Source of the DNA: an uncultured Lachnospiraceae bacterium
GTDB taxonomy: Bacteria; Bacillota; Clostridia; Lachnospirales; Lachnospiraceae
DNA: 43,178 nt
Direction of reading: 5' to 3'
Assembly: GCA_902782995.1 (NCBI GenBank)
Contig: CACZPJ010000011.1
Location: 1-43,178 of the forward strand
Positions 33,871 to 42,628 of the stretch are shown here, one piece after another. The stretch's first letter is position 1. Every line of letters starts with the position of its first letter. Both the position numbers and the translations under genes were made by a program. The notes beneath the pieces were generated by a model. It did no database searches. It saw only the letters and a list, made by a program, of their open reading frames with translations, and had not been told where the DNA came from.

Positions 33871-35169
33871 ATGGCAAAACTTTTAGACAAACAAAGATAT
33901 AAATGTGCGCTTGGTGCAATGCAGACCGTTCAGGCAATCGAGCATGCACTCCCAATTCTTCATTCAGGACCGGGCTGTGCGCAAAAGCTTTCGGAAAGTA
34001 CAGGAAGTTCCGGATACTTTTCCCCAAACATTTTTCCTTGTACCAGTATCAATGAAAAGGATGTGGTATTTGGTGGAGTAAAGAAGTTAAATTCTACGAT
34101 CGAGAATGCATTAAAGGTCATTGATGCAGATCTTTATATCGTTCTTACCGGATGTATCCCGGAGATTGTAGGGGATGATTCCGGGGAGGTGGTATCTCGG
34201 TTTCAGGAGGCAGATAAGCCGGTCATCTATGCACCGACGGCAGGTTTTAAAGGTAATAATTATAAGGGACATGAACAGGTCGTTGACGCGATCATTACCC
34301 AGTATCTGAAAAAGTCAGACCATACGGAAAAAGGGCTTGTAAATATCTGGGCGGATGTTCCTTATCAGGATCTGTTCTGGCTGGGAAATATCAGGGAACT
34401 GGAGAAACTGATCCGTGAGCTGGGACTTACACCAAATACGATTTTTGGATTCCACCGGGGAATAGACAATATTAACAAAATCCCGGAAGCAGAATTTAAT
34501 CTGTTGGTATCTCCATGGGTAGGTCTTGGAAATATGAAGAAAATGGAGCAGAAGTTTGGCATTCCATACCTGCATTATCCGACGCTTCCGATTGGTGCAA
34601 CGGAGACAAGTAAGTTCTTAAGAGCCGTAGGTGAATTCGCAGGGGTTGCAAAGGATAAGGTAGAATCCGTAATCAGGGAGCACGAGGACTATTATTACTA
34701 TCTGATTGAACGGTATGCAGATCTGTTTCTGGAAAATCGTGTAATCAATAAGCAGTTTTCTGTTATTGCAGATGCCCAGTATGCATTGGGTATTACCAAG
34801 TTCCTGGTCAATGATCTTGGGCTTGTTCCGGCAAAACAGTTTGTTGTGGATGATACACCGAAAAGCTACAGAGACCGGATCATAGAAGAATTCCGGCAGC
34901 TTAATTTCGGGCTGGAGGCAGAAGTGTCCTTTGAAACGGATGGCTATAAGATCCATGAGGAGATCAGACAGCATGATTATCATGGTTATCCACTGATTCT
35001 TGGCGGATATTATGAAAAAAAGGTCAGTGAGGAGCTGAAAGGAAACTTCTTAAATATTTCATGGCCGGTACAGGATAAGGTGGTCTTAGATGACTTTTAC
35101 GTGGGATATACAGGAGGTATCCGGTTAATTGAAGATATTTATACAGTAGCGGTACAGAGATTTAATTAA
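33871..35169 (+). CDS. NifK-like beta subunit 1
   Basis: 432 aa. It keeps the three P-cluster cysteines of a K subunit: Cys12, Cys36 (HSGPGCAQ) and Cys95 (LTGCIPEIVGDD). NEKDVVFGGVKKL is the usual region between them. It starts directly after the stop of NifD-like 1, with GAGGCGAAGTAA as the site. It forms the heterodimer with that subunit, so an [8Fe-7S]-type P-cluster with six Cys ligands is expected at the interface. Confidence 0.9.
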   Translation: MAKLLDKQRYKCALGAMQTVQAIEHALPILHSGPGCAQKLSESTGSSGYFSPNIFPCTSINEKDVVFGGVKKLNSTIENALKVIDADLYIVLTGCIPEIVGDDSGEVVSRFQEADKPVIYAPTAGFKGNNYKGHEQVVDAIITQYLKKSDHTEKGLVNIWADVPYQDLFWLGNIRELEKLIRELGLTPNTIFGFHRGIDNINKIPEAEFNLLVSPWVGLGNMKKMEQKFGIPYLHYPTLPIGATETSKFLRAVGEFAGVAKDKVESVIREHEDYYYYLIERYADLFLENRVINKQFSVIADAQYALGITKFLVNDLGLVPAKQFVVDDTPKSYRDRIIEEFRQLNFGLEAEVSFETDGYKIHEEIRQHDYHGYPLILGGYYEKKVSEELKGNFLNISWPVQDKVVLDDFYVGYTGGIRLIEDIYTVAVQRFN

Positions 35170-35183
35170 AAGAGAAAAAAACT

Positions 35184-35213
35184 GCCTGTGGGTCTTTGCA
35201 AAAAGCCACAGGC
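35184..35213 (+). other. Hairpin inside the operon
   Basis: GCCTGTGG (35184-35191) pairs with CCACAGGC (35206-35213). The tail TGTTGTTGT is not a good T run, so this is more likely an RNA stabilising or processing element than a terminator. It splits the cluster into a first and a second D/K half. Confidence 0.5.
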
Positions 35214-35239
35214 TGTTGTTGTAGACGGAAGGTGATGAT

Positions 35240-35677
35240 TTGGGTTATAAGATTGCAGTTGGTTCATCTGACGGGGTGAATGTCGATTTAAAGTTTGGCG
35301 AGGTAACAAGATTTCTGATCTATGAAGTGACGGATGAGATCCGGTTGACAGAAGAAAGAATTGTTACGGCTGATGTGGCAGATCAGACGCAGAAGCAGGA
35401 AGCATGTAAGGATACAGGCTGTGGGAACGGCTGTAGTGGAAACGGAAGTGGCTGCAGCGGATCTTCCGATGTTCTTTCAAAAGTATCATTGATTGAAGAT
35501 TGCAGATGCGTAGTGTGTAAAAAAATAGGATTTCAGGCACAAAAGCAGTTTGAGAAAAAGGCGATTTCAGTATTTGACGTAGAGTGTGGAATCGAGGATG
35601 CCTTGGAGAAAATTACGTTTTATTACAATAAAATAGATAAGCATGAGTCGCTTTATGCAGGAAGGAAAGAAAAATAA
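35240..35677 (+). CDS. NifX/NafY-like protein 2 with Cys-rich insertion
   Basis: 145 aa, of the iron-molybdenum cofactor-binding family: YKIAVGSSDGVNVDLKFGEV at the start and a GFQAQKQFEKKAISVF segment near the end. Between them (residues 50-80) is a Gly/Ser/Cys-rich insertion with Cys 56, 61, 65 and 72, followed by Cys 88, 90 and 93, enough to bind a metal or Fe-S cluster. The start is TTG (35240) after GGAAGGTGATGA. The next gene begins 1 nt after its stop. It may be the carrier or chaperone for NifD-like 2. Confidence 0.85.
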   Translation: MGYKIAVGSSDGVNVDLKFGEVTRFLIYEVTDEIRLTEERIVTADVADQTQKQEACKDTGCGNGCSGNGSGCSGSSDVLSKVSLIEDCRCVVCKKIGFQAQKQFEKKAISVFDVECGIEDALEKITFYYNKIDKHESLYAGRKEK

Positions 35678-35678
35678 T

Positions 35679-37133
35679 ATGGCGAATATACAGTATTCCG
35701 GGGTGCGGGAAAGCAGACCGGGAAGAGTCAATGATCTGGGAACAACTGGAAAAGAAGCTGCGGAAAACTATAAAAAGGGCTGTCTGAAAAGGGCAGACAG
35801 AAGCTTTGCGCAGGGACTGCAATGCCAGCAGATCAACAGTATGGCAGCATTGATGTCGCTGGAGGATTCTGTTTTTATTTCACATTCTCCACAGGGGTGT
35901 GTAGGATGTGCGATTATGGCAGTAGACATGTATCGTGTGGGACAGATCCACAGAGGAATCCGGAATGTTAAGAACCCACGTCTTCTGGTAACGAATATTG
36001 ATCAGAAAAGTGTGGTATTCGGTGGCGAGACAAAATTAAGACAGACGGTAAAGCTGGCTGTCGAGCGTTATCATCCGAAAATGGCATTTATCTATGCATC
36101 CTGTGCATCCGGTATTATCGGAGACGATATAGATGCGATCGCAGCTGACTTACAGGCAGAGTACCCAGATACAATTATGATACCGATCCATTGTGAAGGC
36201 TTTAAATCAAAGATCTGTGCATCTGGATTTGATGCTGCATTTATTTCGATCAATAAGTATATATTGAAAAAACAGCAGGTGGAAAAACAAAAGGGACTGA
36301 TCAATCTGTTTGCACCAACGACAGTCAGTTATGCGGATCAGAAGGAAATGGAGCGGATGTTAAAGCTGATCGGTGCAGAAGTCAATTACATCCCATTTTA
36401 TAGTTCGCTGGAAAAGATTAAGCGTATTCCGGCAGCAGAGGCTTCTACATCTATCTGCAAGGTATTTGCAGATGAATTTATGAAAACATTATGGGAAGAT
36501 TATCAGATTCCATATTCCCATACAGTGATGCCGATCGGAATCCGCAATACGGATAAGTGGTATCGTGGAATTGCAAAAGTGCTAGGAAAAGAGACAGAGG
36601 TAGAGACGATCATTGCAGAAGAACATAAGAGAATAGAACCACTGGTAGCAGAGCTGAAGAAAAGATTAGAGGGAAAGCGGGTTTTTATCTGTGGTGGTAC
36701 AGGCCGTTCGTTTGCAGCGGCAGCATTGATTGATGATTTTGGGATGGAGCTTGTCGGTTTGGAGACGCCTACCTATGATGAGAATGCGCAGACAGATATT
36801 GAATATCTGAATGACATCCACAAGAATTATGTAGTGGATATTGCCAATATGCAGCCGTTTGAACAGGTAAATCTGTTACATAAATTAAAACCGGATGCTT
36901 TTATCGGTGTTCCGGAATGGGCTGCAAGACTGGGAATTCCAACAACACACGTATTAGATGGAAAAAGACCGACGATGGGATATGACGGATTACTGTTTCT
37001 GGGAAACAAGATTGCAGATCAGTTAGAGAATCCGGGATTCAATAAAAAGCTGGCAAAACATACCAGACTGCCATATAAAGATACGTGGTATCAGGAAGAT
37101 GCCTTTAAATATATTGAGAAGGGAGGAAAATAA
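35679..37133 (+). CDS. NifD-like alpha subunit 2
   Basis: 484 aa. P-cluster cysteines Cys49, Cys74 (SPQGCVGC) and Cys142 (ASCASGIIGDD) are kept. Cys260 (STSIC) falls 12 residues before the WEDY that replaces EEKY, so it matches the cofactor ligand Cys275. His424 (GIPTTHVLDG) lies ten residues before the GYDG motif, exactly where His442 lies before GFDG. Thus both cofactor ligands of MoFe-type nitrogenase are conserved, making this the better candidate for the catalytic subunit. ATG 35679 has AAGGAAAG about 10 nt upstream; a frame start at 35643 within the previous gene has none. Confidence 0.9.
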   Translation: MANIQYSGVRESRPGRVNDLGTTGKEAAENYKKGCLKRADRSFAQGLQCQQINSMAALMSLEDSVFISHSPQGCVGCAIMAVDMYRVGQIHRGIRNVKNPRLLVTNIDQKSVVFGGETKLRQTVKLAVERYHPKMAFIYASCASGIIGDDIDAIAADLQAEYPDTIMIPIHCEGFKSKICASGFDAAFISINKYILKKQQVEKQKGLINLFAPTTVSYADQKEMERMLKLIGAEVNYIPFYSSLEKIKRIPAAEASTSICKVFADEFMKTLWEDYQIPYSHTVMPIGIRNTDKWYRGIAKVLGKETEVETIIAEEHKRIEPLVAELKKRLEGKRVFICGGTGRSFAAAALIDDFGMELVGLETPTYDENAQTDIEYLNDIHKNYVVDIANMQPFEQVNLLHKLKPDAFIGVPEWAARLGIPTTHVLDGKRPTMGYDGLLFLGNKIADQLENPGFNKKLAKHTRLPYKDTWYQEDAFKYIEKGGK

Positions 37134-37134
37134 G

Positions 37135-38424
37135 ATGTCACAGATTATGGAAAATCCAAAGGGTGGATGTGTGCTGGCTGGAATCAATGCTGTCTTAGGT
37201 GCAATCGATAAGGTTTGTCCGATTTATCATTCAGGACCTGGCTGTTGTATGCAGACAACAGCAGCGGATCAGGGACAGTCCGGACATAAAAGCTCCTGTT
37301 TTGTCAGCAGTGTGTCAATCCCTTCCAGTAATATGCTTGAAAAAGAAGTGGTATTTGGCGGTATCAATAAGCTGCGGACAACGATACAGGGCGCGGTTGA
37401 TATTATGGATGCGGATGCATATTTTGTGCTTACCGGCTGTACAGCGGGAATTATCGGAGATGATATTGTAAGTGTTACCAATGAATTTAAGGAGCAGGGC
37501 TATCCGGTATATCCGATTGAAACACCGGGATTTGCAGGAGACAGTAATCTGGGGTATGAAACAGTCTGGAATACGTTTCTGGATCAGGTCATTGAACACG
37601 ATGTACCAAAGGATGAGAAGCTGGTAAATATATTCGGAATCGTTCCATATCACGATCCATTCTGGAGTGGAACCTTAGAGGAAATTGACCGGATTCTTTC
37701 GAAGCTTGGTCTAAAGGTAAACACATTCTTTACAAAGCATCAGAATATAGAAGATATACGGAAATGCTCTGCTGCGGCGTTAAATATCATTGTCAATCCG
37801 TGGCTTTTTCAGGGACCGGCAAAAAAGTTCGAGGAAAAATTCAATGTTCCGAGTATCCGTATACCGGGACTGTTTATTGGTGCAACGGATACAACCAGGT
37901 TTCTCAGGACGGTTGCCGATGCCTTAAAGCTTGATGAACGTATTGTGGAGGCTGTGATCAGGGAGGAAGAAGATTATGTGTACAGCTATCTGGGACAGGC
38001 AATCGGTGTCGTAAGCTGGAAGCGTTTTGCGGTTGTGGCAGATGCAGGTAATGCTGTGGGATTCTGCCGTTACCTGGCAAATGACTACAGCTTTACACCG
38101 GTGCTTGTCATTATTTCCGAACCGATATTCCGTCAGGAGGACAAGGAACGGATCATAAAGGAAATACAGGACTTAGAGTATGCAGCACCGCCAAAAGTCC
38201 TGTTTCTTACAGATCAATACGAGATTAATAAGGCAATACGGGAGGAGGAGAAAGAGATTACGCTGCTGGTTGGCAGCAGTAATGAACGTGAAATAGCACT
38301 GGAAAAGGATATACAGTTTATATTGGGAGCTTTTCCGATGAATGAGCGACTGGTATTTAATCGTACTTATGCAGGATATAGGGGAAGTCTGACGTTTACC
38401 GAAGATATTTACGATAATAATTAG
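37135..38424 (+). CDS. NifK-like beta subunit 2
   Basis: 429 aa. Cys12, Cys37 (HSGPGCC) and Cys102 (LTGCTAGIIGDD) match the three P-cluster ligands; Cys28, Cys38 and Cys55 are extra. EKEVVFGGINKL is the common K-subunit segment. The start at 37135 follows GGGAGG, one base after the stop of NifD-like 2, showing that the two are made together. It is the last gene of the cluster; no clear terminator follows. Confidence 0.9.
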   Translation: MSQIMENPKGGCVLAGINAVLGAIDKVCPIYHSGPGCCMQTTAADQGQSGHKSSCFVSSVSIPSSNMLEKEVVFGGINKLRTTIQGAVDIMDADAYFVLTGCTAGIIGDDIVSVTNEFKEQGYPVYPIETPGFAGDSNLGYETVWNTFLDQVIEHDVPKDEKLVNIFGIVPYHDPFWSGTLEEIDRILSKLGLKVNTFFTKHQNIEDIRKCSAAALNIIVNPWLFQGPAKKFEEKFNVPSIRIPGLFIGATDTTRFLRTVADALKLDERIVEAVIREEEDYVYSYLGQAIGVVSWKRFAVVADAGNAVGFCRYLANDYSFTPVLVIISEPIFRQEDKERIIKEIQDLEYAAPPKVLFLTDQYEINKAIREEEKEITLLVGSSNEREIALEKDIQFILGAFPMNERLVFNRTYAGYRGSLTFTEDIYDNN

Positions 38425-38429
38425 GATAA

Positions 38430-38463
38430 AAACCGGTATCTTACAAGAAGGTGAGATTGCAAA
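38430..38463 (+). repeat. Direct repeat copy A (decayed BceR-like operator)
   Basis: 34 bp, AAACCGGTATCTTACAAGAA followed by GGTGAGATTGCAAA. It matches copy B (39138-39171) at 32 of 34 positions. The two changes break the CTTACA-N4-TGTAAG palindrome here. Copies A and B flank the mazEF module. Confidence 0.75.
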
Positions 38464-38493
38464 AAATAGTTTGCGGTCAGATTGATATATGTT

Positions 38494-38528
38494 TTCAAAT
38501 AGTATATACTAAGTATATACTATTTGAA
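38494..38528 (+). promoter_or_regulatory. Palindromic operator/promoter of mazEF
   Basis: Perfect 15-bp inverted repeat TTCAAATAGTATATA-CTAAG-TATATACTATTTGAA that ends just before the AAAGGAGA site of mazE. It contains a TATACT -10 candidate (38505-38510). MazE-type antitoxins repress their own promoters through such sites. Confidence 0.75.
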
Positions 38529-38540
38529 AGGAGAAACGGT

Positions 38541-38783
38541 ATGCAGGCACAGATAAAAGAATGGGGCAACAGTCAGGGAATCCGGCTGCCAAAGGAAATA
38601 TTAAAGGATGCAGGAATTTCATTAAATGATGTTTTAGAAGTCACTGTGTTAAATGGTGTAATTATGCTGGCAAAACCATTTCGCCATAAAACATTAGAAG
38701 AGAGAGCAAAGGAGTTTGACGGAAAGCTTATGCTCGATGGTGAGTATGTGTGGGGTGAACCGGTTGGAAGAGAGGTATGGTAA
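38541..38783 (+). CDS. mazE: MazE-type antitoxin (AbrB fold)
   Basis: 80 residues. The N-terminal MQAQIKEWGNSQGIRLPKEI is the MazE/AbrB swapped-hairpin DNA-binding domain; the C-terminal tail (EERAKEFDGKLM to VWGEP) would bind the toxin. AAAGGAGA lies before the ATG and a perfect palindrome upstream. The stop overlaps the first base of mazF. The antitoxin is intact although its toxin is not. Confidence 0.92.
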   Translation: MQAQIKEWGNSQGIRLPKEILKDAGISLNDVLEVTVLNGVIMLAKPFRHKTLEERAKEFDGKLMLDGEYVWGEPVGREVW

Positions 38784-39084
38784 TGGATTTTGTGCATCAG
38801 GGTGATATTTTAAAAATAGAGAAATACAGCATCCGGTATTAGTCGCAAGTAAAGATTTCTTCAATACCAGTGGTGAAATAATCGGATGTCCTATTTTTAA
38901 GAATTCAACCCCCGGACCTCTTCATATATGGACATCAGCCGGGAATACAGAAGGATATATTCAGTGTGAAAAGCTTGCATTATTAGATTTATCTGTCCGT
39001 GGTCATAAAAAGATAGATCATTTACCTATTTCTGAAATGATGAATATATCGGATGCGATTCAGGGAATTTTCGAATATGTGTAA
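38783..39084 (+). pseudogene. mazF: MazF-type toxin, frameshifted
   Basis: The start codon overlaps the mazE stop. The frame reads MDFVHQGDILKIEK and then stops at about 38840. One frame over the MazF sequence continues with QHPVLVASKDFFNTSG, the segment with TPGPLHI and the end IQGIFEYV (stop at 39082-39084). One base is missing at GAGAAATACAG (about 38820-38828). MazF is an RNase that cuts mRNA; only a 19-residue piece can be made. A sequencing error in the short A run cannot be excluded. Confidence 0.85.
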
Positions 39085-39137
39085 GGTGATTGCTAGGATC
39101 ACAGATGCGGATAAAATAGATTATCTGTAAACAATCG

Positions 39138-39221
39138 AAACCGGTATCTTACAAGAATGTAAGATTGCAAAGGAAAATGTAAGCCAAATCGATGGCTTGC
39201 ATTTTTTTTTTTTGTTATCAT
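39138..39221 (+). promoter_or_regulatory. BceR-like double operator and promoter of the ABC transporter
   Basis: Copy B of the direct repeat (39138-39171) holds a perfect palindrome ATCTTACA-AGAA-TGTAAGAT (39146-39165), which fits TnACA-N4-TGTAA of BceR-type regulators. A second TGTAAG starts 20 nt after the first (39178), followed by CCAAATCGATGG. TATCAT at 39216-39221, 38 nt from the second half-site, is the -10 candidate. The layout is the same as at 12474-12547. A long T run lies between operator and -10, and no good -35 box is seen, as expected for an activated promoter. Confidence 0.75.
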
Positions 39222-39262
39222 GGTTACAGTCAGAAAACATGAGGAACATAAAGGAGGCAGTT

Positions 39263-40030
39263 ATGGCAATCTTAGAAGTAAAGAATCTGAAGAAAATATA
39301 TACAACACGTTTTGGCGGAAATCAGGTGCAGGCGTTGAGCAACTTAAGTTTTTCGGTAGAAGAAGGCGAATACGTTGCGATCATGGGGGAATCCGGTTCC
39401 GGTAAAACAACGCTTTTAAATATCTTAGCGGCACTCGATAAGCCGACAAACGGTCAAGTGCTTTTAAATGGAAAAAACATCGTAACGATCAAAGAAAAAG
39501 AGATCTCCGCATTCCGCAGGGAGAATCTTGGATTCGTCTTTCAGGACTTTAACCTGTTAGATAACTTTTCACTGAAGGACAATATTTTTCTTCCACTCGT
39601 ATTATCCGGGGCACAGCCGGAGGAGATGGAAAAACGGCTTGCACCGATCGCACGCCAGCTTGGGATCACAGAGCTGTTAGAGAAGTATCCATATGAGGTA
39701 TCCGGTGGACAGAAGCAGCGTGCGGCAGTCGCAAGAGCACTGATCATAAAGCCGCAGTTGATCCTTGCAGATGAGCCGACCGGTGCGTTAGACTCGAAGG
39801 CAACCGACAGTCTGCTCGCACTGTTTAATGAGATCAACGATGACGGACAGACGATCCTGATGGTTACCCACTCCACGAAGGCAGCAAGCCATGCAAAGCG
39901 TGTGCTCTTTATCAAGGATGGCGAAGTCTTCCATCAGCTTTACCGTGGCAACATGAACAACGAACAGTTATATGCAAAGATTTCCGATACACTGACAATG
40001 CTTACGACAGGTGGTGAACAGCATGAATAA
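39263..40030 (+). CDS. BceA-type ABC transporter ATPase
   Basis: 255 aa. Walker A GESGSGKTT, Q-loop VFQDFNLLDNFS, signature VSGGQKQRAAVARAL, Walker B LILADEPTGALD and the H-loop THST are all in place. It pairs with the long FtsX-type permease that follows. Systems of this type remove bacitracin or other peptides from their lipid targets and signal to a BceS-like kinase. ATG 39263 follows AAAGGAGG; the open frame from 39197 lies partly upstream of the promoter -10. Its stop overlaps the permease start by 8 nt. Confidence 0.95.
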   Translation: MAILEVKNLKKIYTTRFGGNQVQALSNLSFSVEEGEYVAIMGESGSGKTTLLNILAALDKPTNGQVLLNGKNIVTIKEKEISAFRRENLGFVFQDFNLLDNFSLKDNIFLPLVLSGAQPEEMEKRLAPIARQLGITELLEKYPYEVSGGQKQRAAVARALIIKPQLILADEPTGALDSKATDSLLALFNEINDDGQTILMVTHSTKAASHAKRVLFIKDGEVFHQLYRGNMNNEQLYAKISDTLTMLTTGGEQHE

Positions 40031-42026
40031 GGGACTTTATACGAAGCTTGCATTTACAAATATCAAAAAGAACGGAAAGTTCTATCTTCCGTATATCCTG
40101 ACCGGAATCCTTACGGTTGCAATGTTTTATATTATGCTTGCATTACAGGGCAATCCAGGCTGGACGGGAAAAAGAGGTGCAGAAGATATCCGGCTGATCC
40201 TTGCCTTTGGAACAGTTATCATTGGTTTCTTTTCCGTGATCTTCCTGTTTTATACGAACAGCTTTATAATGAAACGGAGGAAAAAGGAACTGGGTGTTTA
40301 CAATATCCTCGGTATGGAGAAAAAGCATCTGGCAAGAGTCTTATTTTTCGAGACACTCTTTGTTGCAGTTGCAGCCATTGGCGGAGGCCTGATCACAGGT
40401 GTGCTGTTTAATAAGCTGATGTGTATGTTGCTCTATCAGTTGATGGGATATGACAGTGGAATCGGCTTTTATATATCAGGGGATGGTGTTTGGATCACGC
40501 TGCTTTTGTTTGCGGGAATCTACCTGCTGACACTGCTCTATGATCTGTTACAGATTAAGCTTGCGAATCCGATCGAACTGCTTCATGGCGGAAATGTCGG
40601 TGAAAAAGAGCCAAAGACAAAGGTATTTCTTGCAATTATTGGCGTGGTCTGCATCGGAGTGGGCTACTATATTGCAATCACAACGAAAAGTCCGATTGAT
40701 GCATTGTCTCTGTTTTTTGTGGCAGTTCTTTTGGTTATCATCGGAACCTACAGCCTGTTTACGGCAGGAAGCATTGCTTTTTTAAAGCTGCTCCGCAAGA
40801 ATAAAAAGTTCTATTACAAGAGCAGACATTTCACCGCAGTTTCCGGTATGATCTATCGTATGAAACAGAATGCGGTTGGTCTTGCAAACATCTGTATCTT
40901 ATCAACGATGGTACTCGTTATGGTATCTACAACGGTCAGTATGTATCTTGGTATTGACGATGAATTAGATTCCCGTTATCCGACGGAGCTTTCCGTTTAT
41001 GCAAGATACACGGATAATGTTGAAGGAACAGATAAACTGAATACGATCGTAAAGGATGCGGTCGCAGACAGTGGAAGAAAGATCACAAAGGCAGAATGCT
41101 ATGCATATCTTACGATTGCAGCCAGACAGGACGGAAACCATATCAGCTACAGAGGGGATATGCAGTCGGCAACCGCCGGCAGCCTGACACTTTTAAAGTT
41201 TATGACCGCAGAGGATTATGAACAGATCTTAGGTGGAAAGACACCAGAGTTAGGTGGTCATGATGTCGTTCTCGTTACCGATGGACAACAGGAGGAAATG
41301 GATACCTTATGGCTTGGGGATGTCGAATATCAGGTCTTAGATCATGAGAAGTTAAAGGAACTCGATGTTGATTTTGTAAATGAATATTATTATGTGATCG
41401 TAAAGGATCAGGCAGCGATGCAGGAGATCAACGAAGCACAGCGGGCGGCTTCCGGGGAAAGCACCAGCTACATGAGTTATCAGATGTTGATCGATATAGA
41501 TGGAACTGCCGAAGAAAAGCTGGAATGCAGAGATCGTATAGATGAGGTACTGACACCGGAATCCGCAAAGGAATACTATTCTTCGATCATGTGTGAATCC
41601 CGTCAGTATAATGCAGACAGCTTCCAGCAGATGTATGGAGGATTATTCTTCTTAGGAATCTTCCTTGGAGCAATGTTCTTAATGATCACCGTACTGATCA
41701 TCTTCTATAAGCAGATTTCGGAAGGTTATGAAGATAAGGAACGTTTTGCGATCATGGAAAAGGTCGGAATGAGCAACGCGGAGGTCAAGGCAACCATCCG
41801 TTCACAGGTACGGATCGTATTCTTCCTGCCGATTGTTACCGCAGCAGTACATGTTGCGGCAGCATTCCCGATGCTGGTACGTCTGCTTGCGTTGTTAAAC
41901 TTAAGCAATGTAGCTCTGTTTGCAGGATGCCTTGCCGGAACGGTTCTGGTATTTGTTGCAATTTATCTGCTGGTATTTACCCTGACCTCAAGAAGCTACT
42001 ATAAGATCGTAGGGGAGCAGGTCTGA
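40023..42026 (+). CDS. BceB-type ABC transporter permease
   Basis: 667 aa with about ten transmembrane helices: one near the N-terminus (FYLPYILTGILTVAMFYIML), groups through residue 310, a large outside domain of about 215 residues (about 315-530) and a C-terminal FtsX-type block of helices from about 535. This layout, with the outside loop between TM7 and TM8, is that of BceB. It follows its ATPase with an 8-nt overlap. The matching kinase is most likely that at 19350, which lacks a transporter next to it. Confidence 0.94.
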   Translation: MNKGLYTKLAFTNIKKNGKFYLPYILTGILTVAMFYIMLALQGNPGWTGKRGAEDIRLILAFGTVIIGFFSVIFLFYTNSFIMKRRKKELGVYNILGMEKKHLARVLFFETLFVAVAAIGGGLITGVLFNKLMCMLLYQLMGYDSGIGFYISGDGVWITLLLFAGIYLLTLLYDLLQIKLANPIELLHGGNVGEKEPKTKVFLAIIGVVCIGVGYYIAITTKSPIDALSLFFVAVLLVIIGTYSLFTAGSIAFLKLLRKNKKFYYKSRHFTAVSGMIYRMKQNAVGLANICILSTMVLVMVSTTVSMYLGIDDELDSRYPTELSVYARYTDNVEGTDKLNTIVKDAVADSGRKITKAECYAYLTIAARQDGNHISYRGDMQSATAGSLTLLKFMTAEDYEQILGGKTPELGGHDVVLVTDGQQEEMDTLWLGDVEYQVLDHEKLKELDVDFVNEYYYVIVKDQAAMQEINEAQRAASGESTSYMSYQMLIDIDGTAEEKLECRDRIDEVLTPESAKEYYSSIMCESRQYNADSFQQMYGGLFFLGIFLGAMFLMITVLIIFYKQISEGYEDKERFAIMEKVGMSNAEVKATIRSQVRIVFFLPIVTAAVHVAAAFPMLVRLLALLNLSNVALFAGCLAGTVLVFVAIYLLVFTLTSRSYYKIVGEQV

Positions 42027-42122
42027 TACACGAAAAAAGCCTTGAAGAATTCCTGAAAACATATTACAATAGCCCATAGGTAAGGAAATTGTGTCCATAC
42101 AGGAAAGAGGGCGTTTAGCGTG

Positions 42123-42545
42123 ATGAAGGAACAGATACAGGATGGTTTAAACTGTGATTTCTCTGACATTCAGGAGAGCTTCAAGGAGAAGCATGAACAG
42201 ATGAAAGAGAACATCCGTGAGAACATCAAGGAGAATATACCTGCCAATGTGCAGGAGAACATCGAGCAGTTCAAGGTGAAGCGCACCAGCAGACAGTATG
42301 CAAGAATGATGGCTGGAGGAATGTGCTCGCTGATCGGAACACTGCTTGCCATCTATGTCGCAGGCTGGCTGATGTTATTTGTCCCGGTCAAGGAAGCATT
42401 CACCGCATTCATGGTTGGTGCATTGACGAAAAAGATGGTGATCACCACTGCGATCAAGTGTGCACTTTCCCTGACAACAGGTGGTGCGATCTGGTGTGGC
42501 GGCTATATCTTAAGCCGCAAGTGCATCGGATATGAAGAAGCGTAG
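42123..42545 (+). CDS. Unrecognised 140-aa protein with helical head and two membrane helices
   Basis: Residues 1-55 are highly charged and probably coiled-coil, with a repeating pattern (EKHEQMKENIRENIKENI). Residues about 66-88 and 105-131 are hydrophobic helices. AGAGGG precedes GTG 42120/ATG 42123. It lies 96 nt after the BceB-type permease and before a strong terminator, so it may belong to the same transcript. I do not recognise the family. Confidence 0.7.
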   Translation: MKEQIQDGLNCDFSDIQESFKEKHEQMKENIRENIKENIPANVQENIEQFKVKRTSRQYARMMAGGMCSLIGTLLAIYVAGWLMLFVPVKEAFTAFMVGALTKKMVITTAIKCALSLTTGGAIWCGGYILSRKCIGYEEA

Positions 42546-42597
42546 TAAGGTATCAGTTGATACAGGAAAACAGAATGATGTGTCCATGTAGAAAAAG

Positions 42598-42628
42598 CTG
42601 CCGCACGATTGTGCGGCAGTTTTTTTTC
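42598..42628 (+). terminator. Rho-independent terminator
   Basis: CTGCCGCAC (42598-42606) pairs perfectly with GTGCGGCAG (42611-42619) over GATT and is followed by nine T and C. It closes the transporter transcript. Confidence 0.95.

Noticed and set aside
39177-39215. Attenuator terminator before the BceA-type gene (hairpin ATGTAAGCCA/TGGCTTGCAT plus T run)
   Set aside because: It lies upstream of the inferred -10 box (39216) and overlaps the second operator half-site, so it is not in the transporter mRNA. It might still stop RNA coming from mazEF.
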